From Ponticoccus alexandrii (GTDB lineage: Bacteria; Pseudomonadota; Alphaproteobacteria; Rhodobacterales; Rhodobacteraceae), in assembly GCF_016806125.1 (NCBI RefSeq), contig NZ_CP047166.1, positions 3,472,001-3,536,000 on the forward strand: 64,000 bases of DNA, given 5' to 3'. A program made the position numbers and the translations under genes. The notes under the pieces were generated by a model. That model was not told where the DNA came from, ran no database searches, and saw nothing but the letters and a program-made list of their open reading frames with translations. Shown one piece after another: positions 43,482-53,254 of this stretch; position 1 is the first letter of the stretch; every line of letters starts with the position of its first letter.

Positions 43482-45338
43482 ATGGACGAACAGAACAAGA
43501 ATCTGCTGCTCGCAACAGGTCTGAGCGCCCTGGTGATCCTCGCCTGGTTCCTCCTCTTCCCGCCACCCGAGCCGGTGGAGGACCCCAACGCCCCCGTCGC
43601 CACGGAAACCGACAGCCCCGCCGCCATCGACGGCGTCGCCCAGGCACCCACCGTGGCGCCGGGCGCCGAAGGCACGCAGGCCCCGGCCCAGCAATCCGTC
43701 GACACGGTCGAAGCCCCGCGCCTGCCGCTGGACACACCGCGCGTCGAAGGGTCGATCTCGCTGACCGGCGGACGCATCGACGACCTGCGTCTGAAGGACT
43801 ACCACGTCACCATCGATGACACCTCGCCGATCGTTCAGATGCTGGACCCGCTGGGTGACCCGAACCCCTATTACGCCCTGTACGGCTGGGCCCCCGGCGC
43901 GGGCCTGACCCCCGCCGACGTGCCCGGCGCCAACACCGAATGGTCCGTCGAAAGCGGCGAGACGCTCACCGTGGACACCCCGGTCACGCTGGTCTGGGAA
44001 AGCCCCGCCGGCCTGACCTTCCGCCGCACCCTCGCCATCGACGAGAACTTCATGTTCACGATCACGCAGGCGGTCGAGAACACCGGCGGCGACGCGGTGT
44101 CGCTGGCGCCCTACGGCATCATCGCCCGCCACGGCGAGCCCGACGACATGAAGAACTTCTTCATCCTGCACGAAGGCGCGATGCAGATGTCGGACGGCAT
44201 CCTTGAGCTGACCAAGTACAAGAACATGCCGGACCTCGACATGGTGCAGTCCGAGGGCGCCCAGGCCGTGGTCGAGCGGGTCGAGGAAACCGGCTGGGTC
44301 GGCTTCACCGATCACTACTGGATGACCACGCTGATCCCCGCCAGCGGCACCCCCTTCAAATCGGTGGCCAAATACGACGCCCGCCGCGACATCTACCAGG
44401 CCGAGGCCGTGCTGCCCACGATGCAGCTGGCGGCAGGCGAACAGCAGTCCGTCACCACCCAGCTTTTCGCGGGCGCGAAAGAGTGGGAGACGATCCGTGA
44501 GTACCAGAAGGCCGGGATCGACCGTTTCCTCGATTCGATCGACTGGGGCTGGTTCTTCTTCCTGACCAAGCCGATCTTCGCGGTCCTGCACTGGCTGCAC
44601 GGCGCCATCGGCAACATGGGTCTTGCGATCATCGCGCTGACCCTGCTGCTGAAGGCTCTGCTCTTCCCGCTGGCCTATAAATCCTACGCCTCGATGGCGA
44701 AGATGAAGGAACTCCAGCCGGAGATGGAGAAGATCAAGGAGCGCACCGGCGGCGATCGTGAGAAGCTGCAGCGCGAGATGATGGGTCTCTACAAGAAGGA
44801 AAAGGTGAACCCCGCCGCGGGCTGTCTGCCGATCCTGCTGCAGATTCCGATCTTCTTCAGCCTCTACAAGGTGATTTTCGTCACGCTGGAACTGCGGCAC
44901 GCGCCCTTCTTCGGGCCGTTCCAGGACCTCAGCGCGCCGGATCCGACCTCGATCTTCAACCTCTTCGGCCTGCTGCCCTGGGCCTCGCCCGATCCGCAAA
45001 GCTTCATGGCCCTGATCTTCATCGGCATCCTGCCGCTGCTCTTGGGCATCTCGATGTGGCTGCAACAGAAACTGAACCCGGCGCCCACCGATCCGACGCA
45101 ACAGATGATCTTTGCATGGATGCCCTGGGTCTTCATGTTCATGCTGGGCAGCTTCGCATCGGGTCTGGTGGTCTACTGGATCGCGAACAACCTGATCACC
45201 TTCACGCAGCAGTACCTGATCATGCGGCAGCACGGGTACAAACCGGACCTGCTTGGCAACATCCGCTCCAGCTTCAGGAAGAAGCCCAAGGATGACGCCA
45301 AGGCGGCCAATTCGAGCACGAAGCCGGGAAGCAAATGA
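43482..45338 (+). CDS. yidC: Membrane protein insertase YidC
   Basis: 618 aa, Gram-negative type. N-terminal signal-anchor (LLLATGLSALVILAWFLLF), a large periplasmic beta-sandwich domain (about 60-340), then the five-helix insertase core: MGLAIIALTLLLKALLFPLAYKSY begins with the first conserved segment, followed by KEKVNPAAGCLPILLQIPIFF and VVYWIANNLIT. Inserts proteins alone or with SecYEG. Overlaps the MOSC gene by 4 bp. Confidence 0.96.
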   Translation: MDEQNKNLLLATGLSALVILAWFLLFPPPEPVEDPNAPVATETDSPAAIDGVAQAPTVAPGAEGTQAPAQQSVDTVEAPRLPLDTPRVEGSISLTGGRIDDLRLKDYHVTIDDTSPIVQMLDPLGDPNPYYALYGWAPGAGLTPADVPGANTEWSVESGETLTVDTPVTLVWESPAGLTFRRTLAIDENFMFTITQAVENTGGDAVSLAPYGIIARHGEPDDMKNFFILHEGAMQMSDGILELTKYKNMPDLDMVQSEGAQAVVERVEETGWVGFTDHYWMTTLIPASGTPFKSVAKYDARRDIYQAEAVLPTMQLAAGEQQSVTTQLFAGAKEWETIREYQKAGIDRFLDSIDWGWFFFLTKPIFAVLHWLHGAIGNMGLAIIALTLLLKALLFPLAYKSYASMAKMKELQPEMEKIKERTGGDREKLQREMMGLYKKEKVNPAAGCLPILLQIPIFFSLYKVIFVTLELRHAPFFGPFQDLSAPDPTSIFNLFGLLPWASPDPQSFMALIFIGILPLLLGISMWLQQKLNPAPTDPTQQMIFAWMPWVFMFMLGSFASGLVVYWIANNLITFTQQYLIMRQHGYKPDLLGNIRSSFRKKPKDDAKAANSSTKPGSK

Positions 45339-46078
45339 CCGGCACGCTGGATCAGATCTGGCGCTTCCCCATCAAGAGCCACGGACGCGAGTCCGTGGCT
45401 TCTGCCTTGCTGGAACCGGGCCAGACCCTGCCGTGGGACCGGCTGTGGGCGGTGGCGCACGACGCGACGGATGCCGACGGCTCGCAGTGGGTCGGCTGCC
45501 GGAACTTCTCGATCGGCTCCAAGGCTCCGGCGCTTGCGGCGATCACCGCCCGAACCGACGAGGCGGCGGGCACCGTCACCCTGTCGCACCCCGACCGCGA
45601 GGATCTGACCCTGAACCCCGACACCGAGTGCCAAAGGCTAATCGACTGGGCGGGCGGCTTCATCCCAGCCAACCGCGCGCAATCGGTCCGTGTCGTGCGC
45701 GGACAGCGGCGCGGCTTCACCGACAGCGACTTCCCCTCGGTCACGCTGGGCAACCTGTCGTCGCACCGCGCGGTGGAGCAGCGGATCGGACACCCGCTGT
45801 CCATCCATCGATGGCGCTGCAACCTGTGGGTCGATGGTCTGGCCCCATGGGAAGAATTCGACTGGCAGGACCGCGATATCCGCGTGGGCGACGCCGTCCT
45901 GCGGGTGCGCGAGCGCACCGACCGCTGCCTTGCCACCCACAACAACCCCGAAACCGGGGCGCGCGATGCAAACGTGCTGTCCGCGCTCGACACCTGGGGG
46001 CACCGCGACTTCACCGTCCGGGCCGAGGTGATCGAGGGCGGGCGCATCGCCCCCGGCGACCCCGTGGAGCGCCTGTAA
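45335..46078 (+). CDS. MOSC-domain protein
   Basis: 247 aa. N-terminal MOSC_N-like beta region (IWRFPIKSHGRE), and a MOSC core with RCNLWVDGL, ERTDRCLATHNNPETG and a C-terminal PGDPVERL. Related to molybdenum-cofactor sulfurase C-terminal/mARC proteins that bind Moco. Its steady linkage with yidC and engB is typical of Rhodobacteraceae; the substrate is unknown. Confidence 0.85.
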   Translation: MTGTLDQIWRFPIKSHGRESVASALLEPGQTLPWDRLWAVAHDATDADGSQWVGCRNFSIGSKAPALAAITARTDEAAGTVTLSHPDREDLTLNPDTECQRLIDWAGGFIPANRAQSVRVVRGQRRGFTDSDFPSVTLGNLSSHRAVEQRIGHPLSIHRWRCNLWVDGLAPWEEFDWQDRDIRVGDAVLRVRERTDRCLATHNNPETGARDANVLSALDTWGHRDFTVRAEVIEGGRIAPGDPVERL

Positions 46079-46079
46079 C

Positions 46080-46730
46080 ATGCAACTGCCCTTCCCCCTT
46101 GCCGAAGAACCCGAAGAGGCCGAGCGCGAAGCCGCCCGCAAGCTCTTTGCCGGAGAGGTCGATTTCCTCAAGGGCGTCGTCGCCATGGACGGCCTCCCCC
46201 CCGACGACCGGGCCGAGGTCTGCTTTGCCGGCCGCTCGAATGTCGGGAAATCCAGCCTGATCAACGCGCTGACCGGGCGAAAGGGAATCGCGCGCGCGTC
46301 CAACACGCCGGGCCGCACGCAGGAAATCAACTATTTCACGCTGGGTGACGAGCGCTTTCTGGTCGACCTGCCGGGCTATGGTTTTGCCAATGCGCCGGTC
46401 GCCGTGGTGGCCAAGTGGCAGGCGCTGCTGAAGGCCTATCTGGCGGGCCGGGTCGGCCTGCGCCGCGCCTTTGTGCTGATCGACATGCGCCACGGCATCA
46501 AGGCGGTGGACGAGGAAATCCTGACCCTGCTCGACAAGTCCGCCGTGACCTTCCAGGTTGTGCTGACCAAGGCCGACAAGGTCCATGCCCGCGACCGCGA
46601 GAAGGTGCTGGCGCAGGTCCGCGAGAAGCTGGCCAAACACCCGGCCGCCTACCCGGAACTGGTGCTGACGAGTTCGGAGAAGGGCGAAGGGCTTGCGACC
46701 CTGCGGGCCATCATTGCCGGGCTGACCTGA
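46080..46730 (+). CDS. engB: Ribosome biogenesis GTP-binding protein EngB/YsxC
   Basis: 216 aa. G1 GRSNVGKSS, G3 DLPGYGFA, G4 TKADK and G5 TSSEKGEG. Needed for large-subunit assembly. Starts one base after the MOSC stop. Confidence 0.95.
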   Translation: MQLPFPLAEEPEEAEREAARKLFAGEVDFLKGVVAMDGLPPDDRAEVCFAGRSNVGKSSLINALTGRKGIARASNTPGRTQEINYFTLGDERFLVDLPGYGFANAPVAVVAKWQALLKAYLAGRVGLRRAFVLIDMRHGIKAVDEEILTLLDKSAVTFQVVLTKADKVHARDREKVLAQVREKLAKHPAAYPELVLTSSEKGEGLATLRAIIAGLT

Positions 46731-46796
46731 CCGGCCCCTCTAGAAATCCCGAACGGCGCGGGGCATTGTCCCCGCAACCGAACAGGGAACGACCGG

Positions 46797-47699
46797 ATGA
46801 GACCGCGCAATATGAACAAAGACTGGAAAGCCACCGCGAGGACGCTGTCAGAGGCCCTGCCCTACCTGCAACGCTACTCGGGTGCCGTGGTGGTGGTGAA
46901 ATTCGGCGGCAACGCCATGGGCGACGCCGATGCCATGGCAGAGTTCGCCCGCGACATCGTGCTGATGCGGCAGGTCGGCGTGAACCCGGTGGTGGTGCAC
47001 GGTGGCGGGCCGATGATCAACGAGATGCTGGGAAAACTGGGCATCGAATCGGAATTCGTGCGCGGCAAGCGCGTGACCGATCAGGCCACCGTCGAGGTGG
47101 TCGAGATGGTGCTGACCGGCCTCGTGAACAAGCGCATCGTGCAGGCGATCATGGACGAGGGCGGGCGCGCCGTGGGCCTGTCCGGCAAGGACGACGACCT
47201 GATGGTCTGCGAGGCCGACGACCCGGAATTGGGCTTCGTCGGGCGGCCCATCGAAATGAACGTGCAGGTGTTGCGTGACCTCTTCGCCGCGGGAATCATC
47301 CCCGTGGTGGCCCCGGTGGCCACCGGCATGGACCCGCTGGAGACCTTCAACGTCAACGGCGACACGGCGGCGGGCGCCATCGCGGGTGCGCTGAAGGCGG
47401 ACCGGCTGCTGCTGCTGACCGACGTGGCGGGCGTGAAGGACGGCAGCGGCGAGGTGGTGACCGAGCTGGTGCCCGACGACATCCGCAAGCTGACCGCCGA
47501 GGGCGTGATCGCGGGCGGTATGATCCCCAAGACCGAAACCGCCCTGAAGGCGCTGGAGGAAGGCGTGCGGGCCGTGGTCATCGTCGATGGCCGCGTGTCG
47601 AACGCCTGCCTGCTGGAGTTGTTCACGGAACATGGCTCTGGCTCGATGATCCGCCAGCCGGACCTGCCTTCGCTGACCTCGCGGCGTGACGCTGACTGA
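46797..47699 (+). CDS. argB: Acetylglutamate kinase
   Basis: 300 aa; the alternative start at 46812 (MNKDWKATA) is also plausible. [12 protein letters not shown] near the N terminus, [16 protein letters not shown] substrate loop, and the C-terminal [14 protein letters not shown]. Second step of arginine synthesis. A short hairpin (GCGGGG-N6-CCCCGC) lies in the 66 bp between engB and argB. Confidence 0.95.
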   Translation: MRPRNMNKDWKATARTLSEALPYLQRYSGAVVVVKFGGNAMGDADAMAEFARDIVLMRQVGVNPVVVHGGGPMINEMLGKLGIESEFVRGKRVTDQATVEVVEMVLTGLVNKRIVQAIMDEGGRAVGLSGKDDDLMVCEADDPELGFVGRPIEMNVQVLRDLFAAGIIPVVAPVATGMDPLETFNVNGDTAAGAIAGALKADRLLLLTDVAGVKDGSGEVVTELVPDDIRKLTAEGVIAGGMIPKTETALKALEEGVRAVVIVDGRVSNACLLELFTEHGSGSMIRQPDLPSLTSRRDAD

Positions 47700-48345
47700 T
47701 CTGGCCGGGGCCGCGCGCGGGCGCGGCCTTGCCCTGCGCGGCGCCTTCCATCCCAAGACGGCGGACAGGGCACCCGAAGGCACCGGCACCATCGTCATGA
47801 TCGGCCCCGACGAGCCACGCTTCTGGCCGATCTTCACCGCCGCGCCGGAATACCGCGACGGCGCGCCGGACCCGCTGGACCGCTGGTCGCTGCGGGTGAT
47901 CGACGCGCTGGCGCAAGAGGTCGGCGCCACCGCGCTCTACCCCTCTGACGGGCCGCCCTACGCGCCCTTCATCCGCTGGGCCGAACGGACCGGCACGGCC
48001 TGGCCCTCGCCGGTCGGCCCCCTTGTACAGGCCGAGGCCGGGCTGTTCATCAGCTACCGCGCGGCGCTGGCCCTGCCCGCCCGCCTGCCGCTGCCCGACA
48101 CCCCGGCACAGCCCTGCTCCCTCTGCACGCGCCCCTGCGAGACCGCCTGCCCCGTCGGCGCCCTGTCGCCCGATCACCCCTATGACGTGCCGCGTTGCAA
48201 GGCCCATATCGCCAGTGACGCGGGCACGACCTGCCGCGCGGGTTGCCTTGTGCGGCGCGCCTGCCCCGTGGCCGTGGATTTCGCCCGGCTGCCCGAGCAG
48301 TCGGCTTTCCACCAATCCGCCTTCATGCGAAACTGGCGCCCATGA
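47686..48345 (+). CDS. 4Fe-4S ferredoxin-like protein
   Basis: 219 aa from GTG 47686, overlapping the end of argB by 14 bp. The C-terminal third has cysteine clusters [13 protein letters not shown] and [12 protein letters not shown] with another Cys between (RCKAHI), enough for two iron-sulfur centres. The N-terminal part resembles the cofactor-independent portion seen in QueG-like proteins, but lacks a cobalamin site. Probably a redox protein of unknown partner. Overlaps the SixA gene by 4 bp. Confidence 0.75.
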   Translation: MTLTDLAGAARGRGLALRGAFHPKTADRAPEGTGTIVMIGPDEPRFWPIFTAAPEYRDGAPDPLDRWSLRVIDALAQEVGATALYPSDGPPYAPFIRWAERTGTAWPSPVGPLVQAEAGLFISYRAALALPARLPLPDTPAQPCSLCTRPCETACPVGALSPDHPYDVPRCKAHIASDAGTTCRAGCLVRRACPVAVDFARLPEQSAFHQSAFMRNWRP

Positions 48346-48830
48346 AACGCCTGATCCTGATGCGCCATGCCAAGTCCGACTGGAAGACCGGACAAGAGGA
48401 CCACGACCGCCCGCTGAACGCGCGGGGCCGTCGCGCCGCCACCGTGCTTGGCGACTGGCTGCGCCAGAACGGCCAGCTGCCCGACGCGGTGCTGTCGTCC
48501 TCGGCCATGCGCACGCGGGAAACGCTGGACCGGCTGGAAATCAAGGCGCAGGCCACCTTCGACCCGACGCTGTATCTGGCCGACTCCTCGGTTCTGGAAA
48601 CCGTGCTGAAACGCGCAACCGGCGAGCGCGTGCTGATGCTTGGCCACAACCCCGGCATCGGGGATTTCGCCGCCGAACTGATGGAACGCCCGGTCGATCA
48701 CCCGCGCTTTCAGGCCTATCCGACCGGCGCGACGCTGATAGCGGATTTCGATATCGACCACTGGCGAGATCTGCATCTGGGCACAGGGCGGCTTGTCGAT
48801 TTCATCGTGCCCCGGGATCTGACGGACTAA
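48342..48830 (+). CDS. SixA-type histidine phosphatase
   Basis: 162 aa from ATG 48342 ([14 protein letters not shown]). RHG/RHA phosphohistidine motif LMRHAKS with the catalytic His, SSSAMRTRETL, and the second His in LMLGHNPG. SixA-like enzymes remove phosphate from His residues of phosphorelay or PTS proteins. Confidence 0.87.
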   Translation: MKRLILMRHAKSDWKTGQEDHDRPLNARGRRAATVLGDWLRQNGQLPDAVLSSSAMRTRETLDRLEIKAQATFDPTLYLADSSVLETVLKRATGERVLMLGHNPGIGDFAAELMERPVDHPRFQAYPTGATLIADFDIDHWRDLHLGTGRLVDFIVPRDLTD

Positions 48831-48952
48831 GCCACGCCCCGCAGGCAGGGCCGCCCACTGGCCCCGCGCCTTGACCCGTCCGCGAACAGCCACATGACCC
48901 CTGTTGGGGCCATGCCGCAACCAAACCGCTCTTCGCCTGTGAGCCCGGCGCC

Positions 48953-49960
48953 TTAGCGGAACGGCGGGGAATACAGCAACCCGCCTTCCGTCCATTGCAG
49001 GTTCAGCCCGCGCGACAGGCCGATCGGGGTCTTCTCGCCGATATGCTTGGCGAAAAGCTCGCCGTAGTTGCCGCCCGCCTTGATCGCCCGCGCGGCCCAG
49101 TCGGCATCCAGCCCCAGCATGTCGCCCAGCCGCCCGGTGGTGCCCAGCAGGCGGTCGATCTCGGGGTTGTTGGTGCCCTGCATCAACTCGTCGATATTGG
49201 CCGAGGTCACGCCCAGCTCCTCTGCCGAGATCAGCGCGTTCAACACCCAGCGCACGATATCGGCCCAGCGGTCGTCACCGTGGCGGACCACCGGCCCCAA
49301 TGGCTCTTTCGAGATGATGTCCTGCAACAACACATGGTCGCCGGGTGTCTCGAAGGTGGCGCGAATCGCGGCCAGTTGCGAGGCGTCCGAGGTATAGACG
49401 TCGCATTCCCCGCTGAGGTACAGGGCCTGCGCCTCTGCGGCGGTCTCCACCGCAATCGGCTCCACGCGCATGTCGAGGCGGGTGAAATACTCGCGCATGT
49501 TCAGGGCCGAGGTGGTCTCGGAATGCACGCAAACCGACTTGCCCGCCAGTTCGGTGGCAGAGCTGACGCCCAGCGACTTCGGCACCATGAAGCCCTGCCC
49601 GTCATAGTAGACGATCCCGGCGAAATTCACCTGAAACTCGACGTCGGTGGCAAAGCTCCAGGTGGTGTTGCGCGACAACACGTCGACGTCGCCGCCGTTC
49701 AGCAGCGTAAAGCGCGACCGCGGGGTGGTTTCCACGAAGGTGACGGCCTGCGGATCGCCCAGCACCGCCGCCGCGATGGCACGGCAGAAACCGATGTCGA
49801 AGCCGGTCCAGTTGCCCGCGTCGTCCCGAGAGGCGAAGCCGGCCAGACCGGCGTTCACGCCACAGTTCAGCGTCTCGCGCGACTTGACCTCGTCAAGGGT
49901 CGCGGCTCCTGCCGCCTGGGCGGCCAGAAAAAGGGCGAGGAAAGCAGGGGTCTTCAGCAT
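48953..49960 (-). CDS. Amino-acid ABC transporter substrate-binding protein (AapJ-like)
   Basis: 335 aa from ATG 49960 (AGAAGG close upstream). Signal peptide ends at GAA, followed by TLDEVKSRETLNCGVNAGL. SBP_bac_3 motifs include GFDIGFCRAIAAAVLGD and SVCVHSETTS. No permease or ATPase gene is adjacent, so it is an orphan or works with components elsewhere. It converges with the SixA gene. Confidence 0.87.
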   Translation of the reverse strand: MLKTPAFLALFLAAQAAGAATLDEVKSRETLNCGVNAGLAGFASRDDAGNWTGFDIGFCRAIAAAVLGDPQAVTFVETTPRSRFTLLNGGDVDVLSRNTTWSFATDVEFQVNFAGIVYYDGQGFMVPKSLGVSSATELAGKSVCVHSETTSALNMREYFTRLDMRVEPIAVETAAEAQALYLSGECDVYTSDASQLAAIRATFETPGDHVLLQDIISKEPLGPVVRHGDDRWADIVRWVLNALISAEELGVTSANIDELMQGTNNPEIDRLLGTTGRLGDMLGLDADWAARAIKAGGNYGELFAKHIGEKTPIGLSRGLNLQWTEGGLLYSPPFR

Positions 49961-50152
49961 CAACCTTCTCTATTCCGGCGTTCTGACGGCTCTGGGCGGC
50001 CCCGGGGCCTGGGGTAACCGGACATCAAACGGGGCATTCACCCCCGCTCGGTCGCCGCCTCCCGACGTGTGGGCAGTTTGGGCGGATTCCTGCTGAGGCG
50101 TCAAGCGCAGAGCCCGCCCCGACAGTCATTAATCCGTATCGGATACGGCAGT

Positions 50153-50863
50153 TCAAGCCGTTGAGAGCGCGTGAAAATGCGCCGCATGCAGGAATTCGGC
50201 GCGCTTCAGGCCGGCAACCTCGGCGGCCTCTTCATCCACGCCCCACTGCTCTTCCTGCCAGCTCTCGTCAAGGCGCGAGAGATCCCAGGCCTCGGCCGGG
50301 CTGCGGGCGCCGTGGATCACCGCCAGCGCCAGCACCAAGGACCCCGAGATCGCCACGAGATCGTGAAAGGCCGCAAGGGCAAAGGGCGGTTGGGCGTGCA
50401 CCTCGCGCGCAAGCCGGTCCAGCGCAGCGGCGTCCTGCGCCGCGTGCATGACCCCGACCCGGGGGGCAAGGCGGGCGCCGAACATCTCATGGGTCCAGAC
50501 AAGCAGCGGATCCCAGTGCGCGGCCTGTCGGGCCACCAGTTCGTCCGGCGCCTCGGCCCGGTAGCACAGCAGATCGCTGTCGCCGTAGGCCGCCAGCATC
50601 TCGGCCACGGCAGCGCGCTGCGGCAGCACCTTGTCGAGCGCCGAATTGGCCATGCGCGTGAAGGGCATGGTGCCCGGGTCGATCTTTTCGTCCTGCGCCT
50701 GCCATTCTTCCGCGATGGCGCGGGCCAGCGCCTCTGTCGGGACCGCAAGCGCGGCCTTCGCCGGGGTCTTGATGCCGCGACCGTCAAGCGTGACGGTCCA
50801 GCTCTCACCCTCGGGTCTCACGTCTGCTTCTTTCCAGAAGCGTTTCGGGGCCCATTCGCTCAT
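50153..50863 (-). CDS. ATP12-family F1-ATPase assembly chaperone
   Basis: 236 aa from ATG 50863 (MSEWAPKRFWKEADV). Family features are VTLDGRGIKTPAKAAL, AIAEEWQAQ, and the Trp-Asp-Pro motif HWDPLLVW. ATP12 helps assemble the alpha subunit of F1; bacterial copies are typical of alphaproteobacteria. Overlaps the HAD gene by 4 bp. Confidence 0.9.
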   Translation of the reverse strand: MSEWAPKRFWKEADVRPEGESWTVTLDGRGIKTPAKAALAVPTEALARAIAEEWQAQDEKIDPGTMPFTRMANSALDKVLPQRAAVAEMLAAYGDSDLLCYRAEAPDELVARQAAHWDPLLVWTHEMFGARLAPRVGVMHAAQDAAALDRLAREVHAQPPFALAAFHDLVAISGSLVLALAVIHGARSPAEAWDLSRLDESWQEEQWGVDEEAAEVAGLKRAEFLHAAHFHALSTA

Positions 50864-51537
50864 GCCGTGGCTCCTGCAAAGGCGTCGATGGCGCAGCCCA
50901 GGGCCTCGGAGTCGGCGACAAGGGCACTTGCCGCCGTCAGCGCCTCGGGCCGGTGATACCCCCACGTCACGCCGATGGCGCGAACCCCGGCGGCGCGCGC
51001 CATGTCCATGTCGTAGCTGGTGTCGCCGATCATGACGGCATCGGTGGCCTCGACCCCCGCCTCCATCAGCGCAGTGAAGATCATCGACGGGTGGGGCTTG
51101 GACGGATGATCGTCCGCCACCTGCGTCGTCACGAAGCGGTTCGTCAGCCCGTGCCCGTCCAGAAGCGCCGTCAGCCCGCGCCGCGACTTGCCCGTCGCGA
51201 TGCCCAGAAGCAGGTCGTCGCGCTCTGACAGCCGGTCCAGCAGCGCCGGGATACCGGGAAACAGCGGAGAGGCCTCGGGGCCGCCCGCGACACGCAGGCC
51301 AAGGTAGGCGTCCTTGTAGGCCTCGACCATGCGGGCGGTTTCCGCCGGATCGGCATCGTCTGGCCGCAAGCGGGCGATGGCCACGGGCAAAGACAGCCCG
51401 ACGATGCCAAGCACCGCCTCGCGCGAGGGCCGCGCCAACCCTTCAGAGGCGAAGGCCGCCCCCATCGAGGCCAGAATATCCGCCTGGCTGTCGACCAGCG
51501 TGCCGTCGACATCGAAGATCACCAGCTTCAGCGTCAT
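50860..51537 (-). CDS. HAD-family phosphatase (Gph-like)
   Basis: 225 aa. Motif I FDVDGTLVDS, motif II-like ATGKS, motif III Lys in HPSKPHP and motif IV GDTSYDMDMARAAG. Resembles phosphoglycolate phosphatase; substrate inferred only. Four-base overlaps with both neighbours. Confidence 0.87.
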   Translation of the reverse strand: MTLKLVIFDVDGTLVDSQADILASMGAAFASEGLARPSREAVLGIVGLSLPVAIARLRPDDADPAETARMVEAYKDAYLGLRVAGGPEASPLFPGIPALLDRLSERDDLLLGIATGKSRRGLTALLDGHGLTNRFVTTQVADDHPSKPHPSMIFTALMEAGVEATDAVMIGDTSYDMDMARAAGVRAIGVTWGYHRPEALTAASALVADSEALGCAIDAFAGATA

Positions 51538-52583
51538 CTCAGCTTCTCGAAAGGATCTTCGTCGGCATAATCCTCTTCCCAGCCCAGCGTCTGCCAGCTG
51601 TCGGCCATGTGCTGCGGCAAGGGGGCGTGGATCGTCACCGGCTTGCGGGTCACCGGGTGCAGGAAGGCCATGGTGCGGGCGTGCAGGTGCAGCTTGCGCG
51701 AGATCACCCCGCCCAGCTGTGCACCCCAGCCGTCGCCAAGGTTTTCCTGCCCCGATCCGCCGTACTTGCCGTCACCGATGATCGGATGGCCGATCTCTGC
51801 CATATGGGCGCGCAGCTGGTGCGTGCGGCCGGTCACCGGCTCCATCGCGACCCATGCGGCGCGGCTGGCGACGCGGTAGAGCGTGGCATAAAGCGTATGG
51901 GCGCGCTTGGCCCCGGGGGTGGTTTCGATCTCGGCGGGATGGATGGCGCGCATCTTCTCGCCCTCGCCGCCCCTGCCGTGACCCGGCGCCTTGACCAGCC
52001 CGTACTTGATTTCGCCAAGGTAAGGCGTGGGCACACCGGCCACGAGCGCCCAGTAGATCTTGCGCGTCTCGCGGTGGCGGATCGCCTCGGTCAGGCCCTT
52101 GGCCACGGCGCGGGTACGGGCCAGCAGCAACACGCCCGAGGTGTCCTTGTCGAGGCGGTGCACGAGGCGGGGCTTCTCGTCCATGCCGAAGGTCAGCGCC
52201 TCGGACAGGCCGTCGACATGGCGCGTCTGGCCGCTACCGCCCTGCGTGGCGAGGCCCGGCGGCTTATTCAGGGCGATGACGTGGTCGTCCTTCCACAGGA
52301 CGGCCTCCCGCATCATCTGGGCATCGGTGTCGTTGACCGAGGGCTTGGGCTTGGCCTGCGCGGCCACCTGCCCCGGTTCGGGCAGCGGCGGGATGCGCAC
52401 CTGCTGGCCGATCTCCAGCCGGGTCGAGGCCTTGGCCCGGGCGCCGTCCACGCGAATCTCGCCCTTGCGGCACATCTTTTCGATGCGCCCCTGCGCCAGT
52501 TGCGGGAAGAGGCGCTTGAGCCAGCGGTCGAGGCGTTGGTCGCCGTCGCCCGGCCCCACGGTCACGGTCTGTACGCGGCTCAT
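51534..52583 (-). CDS. RluA-family 23S rRNA pseudouridine synthase (RluC-like)
   Basis: 349 aa from ATG 52583. S4 RNA-binding domain at the N terminus (RLDRWLKRLFPQLAQGRIEKMCRKGEIRVDG, read in segments), the catalytic loop RLVHRLDKDTSG-like VHRLDKDTSGVLLL with the active Asp, and HQLRAHMAEIGHPI. Likely modifies 23S rRNA. Overlaps crcB by 4 bp. Confidence 0.88.
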   Translation of the reverse strand: MSRVQTVTVGPGDGDQRLDRWLKRLFPQLAQGRIEKMCRKGEIRVDGARAKASTRLEIGQQVRIPPLPEPGQVAAQAKPKPSVNDTDAQMMREAVLWKDDHVIALNKPPGLATQGGSGQTRHVDGLSEALTFGMDEKPRLVHRLDKDTSGVLLLARTRAVAKGLTEAIRHRETRKIYWALVAGVPTPYLGEIKYGLVKAPGHGRGGEGEKMRAIHPAEIETTPGAKRAHTLYATLYRVASRAAWVAMEPVTGRTHQLRAHMAEIGHPIIGDGKYGGSGQENLGDGWGAQLGGVISRKLHLHARTMAFLHPVTRKPVTIHAPLPQHMADSWQTLGWEEDYADEDPFEKLR

Positions 52584-52951
52584 GTCAGTCCCCTTGCAAG
52601 GCTCATGCCTGCGAATAATGCGGCGATGGAGGCCAGGACCGAAACCGCGACGTAGCCCGCCGCGGCGCCGGTCTGGCCGCGTTCGTAAAGCGTGACCACG
52701 TCCAGCGAGAAGGCCGAGAAGGTGGTGAAGCCCCCCAGCACGCCGGTCATCAGAAAAGGCGCCCAGCGGTTGCCGCCGAGATGCGCCAGCAGCACGACGA
52801 GCGCGCCCATGGCGAAGGACCCGACGACGTTCACCGTCAGCGTGCCCCATGGAAAGCCCTTGCCCAGCAGGCGCGCCATCGCGATCCCGGTCATGTACCG
52901 GGCCGAGGCGCCGAGCGCGCCTCCGATTGCGACTTGCAGGACGGGTGTCAT
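52580..52951 (-). CDS. crcB: Fluoride exporter CrcB/Fluc
   Basis: 123 aa with four membrane helices. Motifs GGALGASARYMTG, GTLTVNVVGSFAMG and GVLGGFTTFSAFSLD, the last carrying the conserved TTFS pore segment. Exports fluoride as a dual-topology dimer. First gene of a crcB-rluC-HAD-atp12 operon. No fluoride riboswitch was recognised upstream. Confidence 0.93.
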   Translation of the reverse strand: MTPVLQVAIGGALGASARYMTGIAMARLLGKGFPWGTLTVNVVGSFAMGALVVLLAHLGGNRWAPFLMTGVLGGFTTFSAFSLDVVTLYERGQTGAAAGYVAVSVLASIAALFAGMSLARGLT

Positions 52952-53254
52952 GGCGCGCGTGTCGCCCTATCCCGGGCCGATGTCAAGATTTGGCGGCCCA
53001 CGTGGCGGGATCGGTGCTTTCGGCGGCGGGGGGAGAGTGGAGCGCAATGATGTCGAAGCGGGGTCCACAGAGCTGGCGAAATGGGGACAGGTGTGGAGGC
53101 GAAGCCGGGGCCGGTTTGGACGCGAGGCGGGGACTGGTGTGAAGGCGACGCGGGCGCCGGAGCGTAGCGGGGTTGGGGCCGTGGTGAAACGGGGGCGCCG
53201 CCCCCCGGCCTGCGGCCTCCCCCCGGGATATTTATGGACAGAAGAAACCGGGGG
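52952..53254. other. Intergenic region with GC-rich repeat-like motif
   Basis: 303 bp between crcB and rarA. Near 53190-53250 it has G/C blocks around GGCCTGCGGCC followed by GGGATATTTATGGACAGAAG, immediately after the rarA stop on the minus strand. A similar ATATTT...ACAGAAGAA sequence is, as I recall, common after genes in Rhodobacteraceae; it may act as terminator. Confidence 0.4.

Noticed and set aside
42591-45233. 880-aa open frame antisense to yidC and the EAL gene
   Set aside because: High-GC antisense artefact; His/Arg/Gln-rich composition and no domain, while the plus strand encodes well-recognised proteins.
52952-53000. Fluoride riboswitch upstream of crcB
   Set aside because: No conserved fluoride-aptamer segments could be recognised in the short leader.
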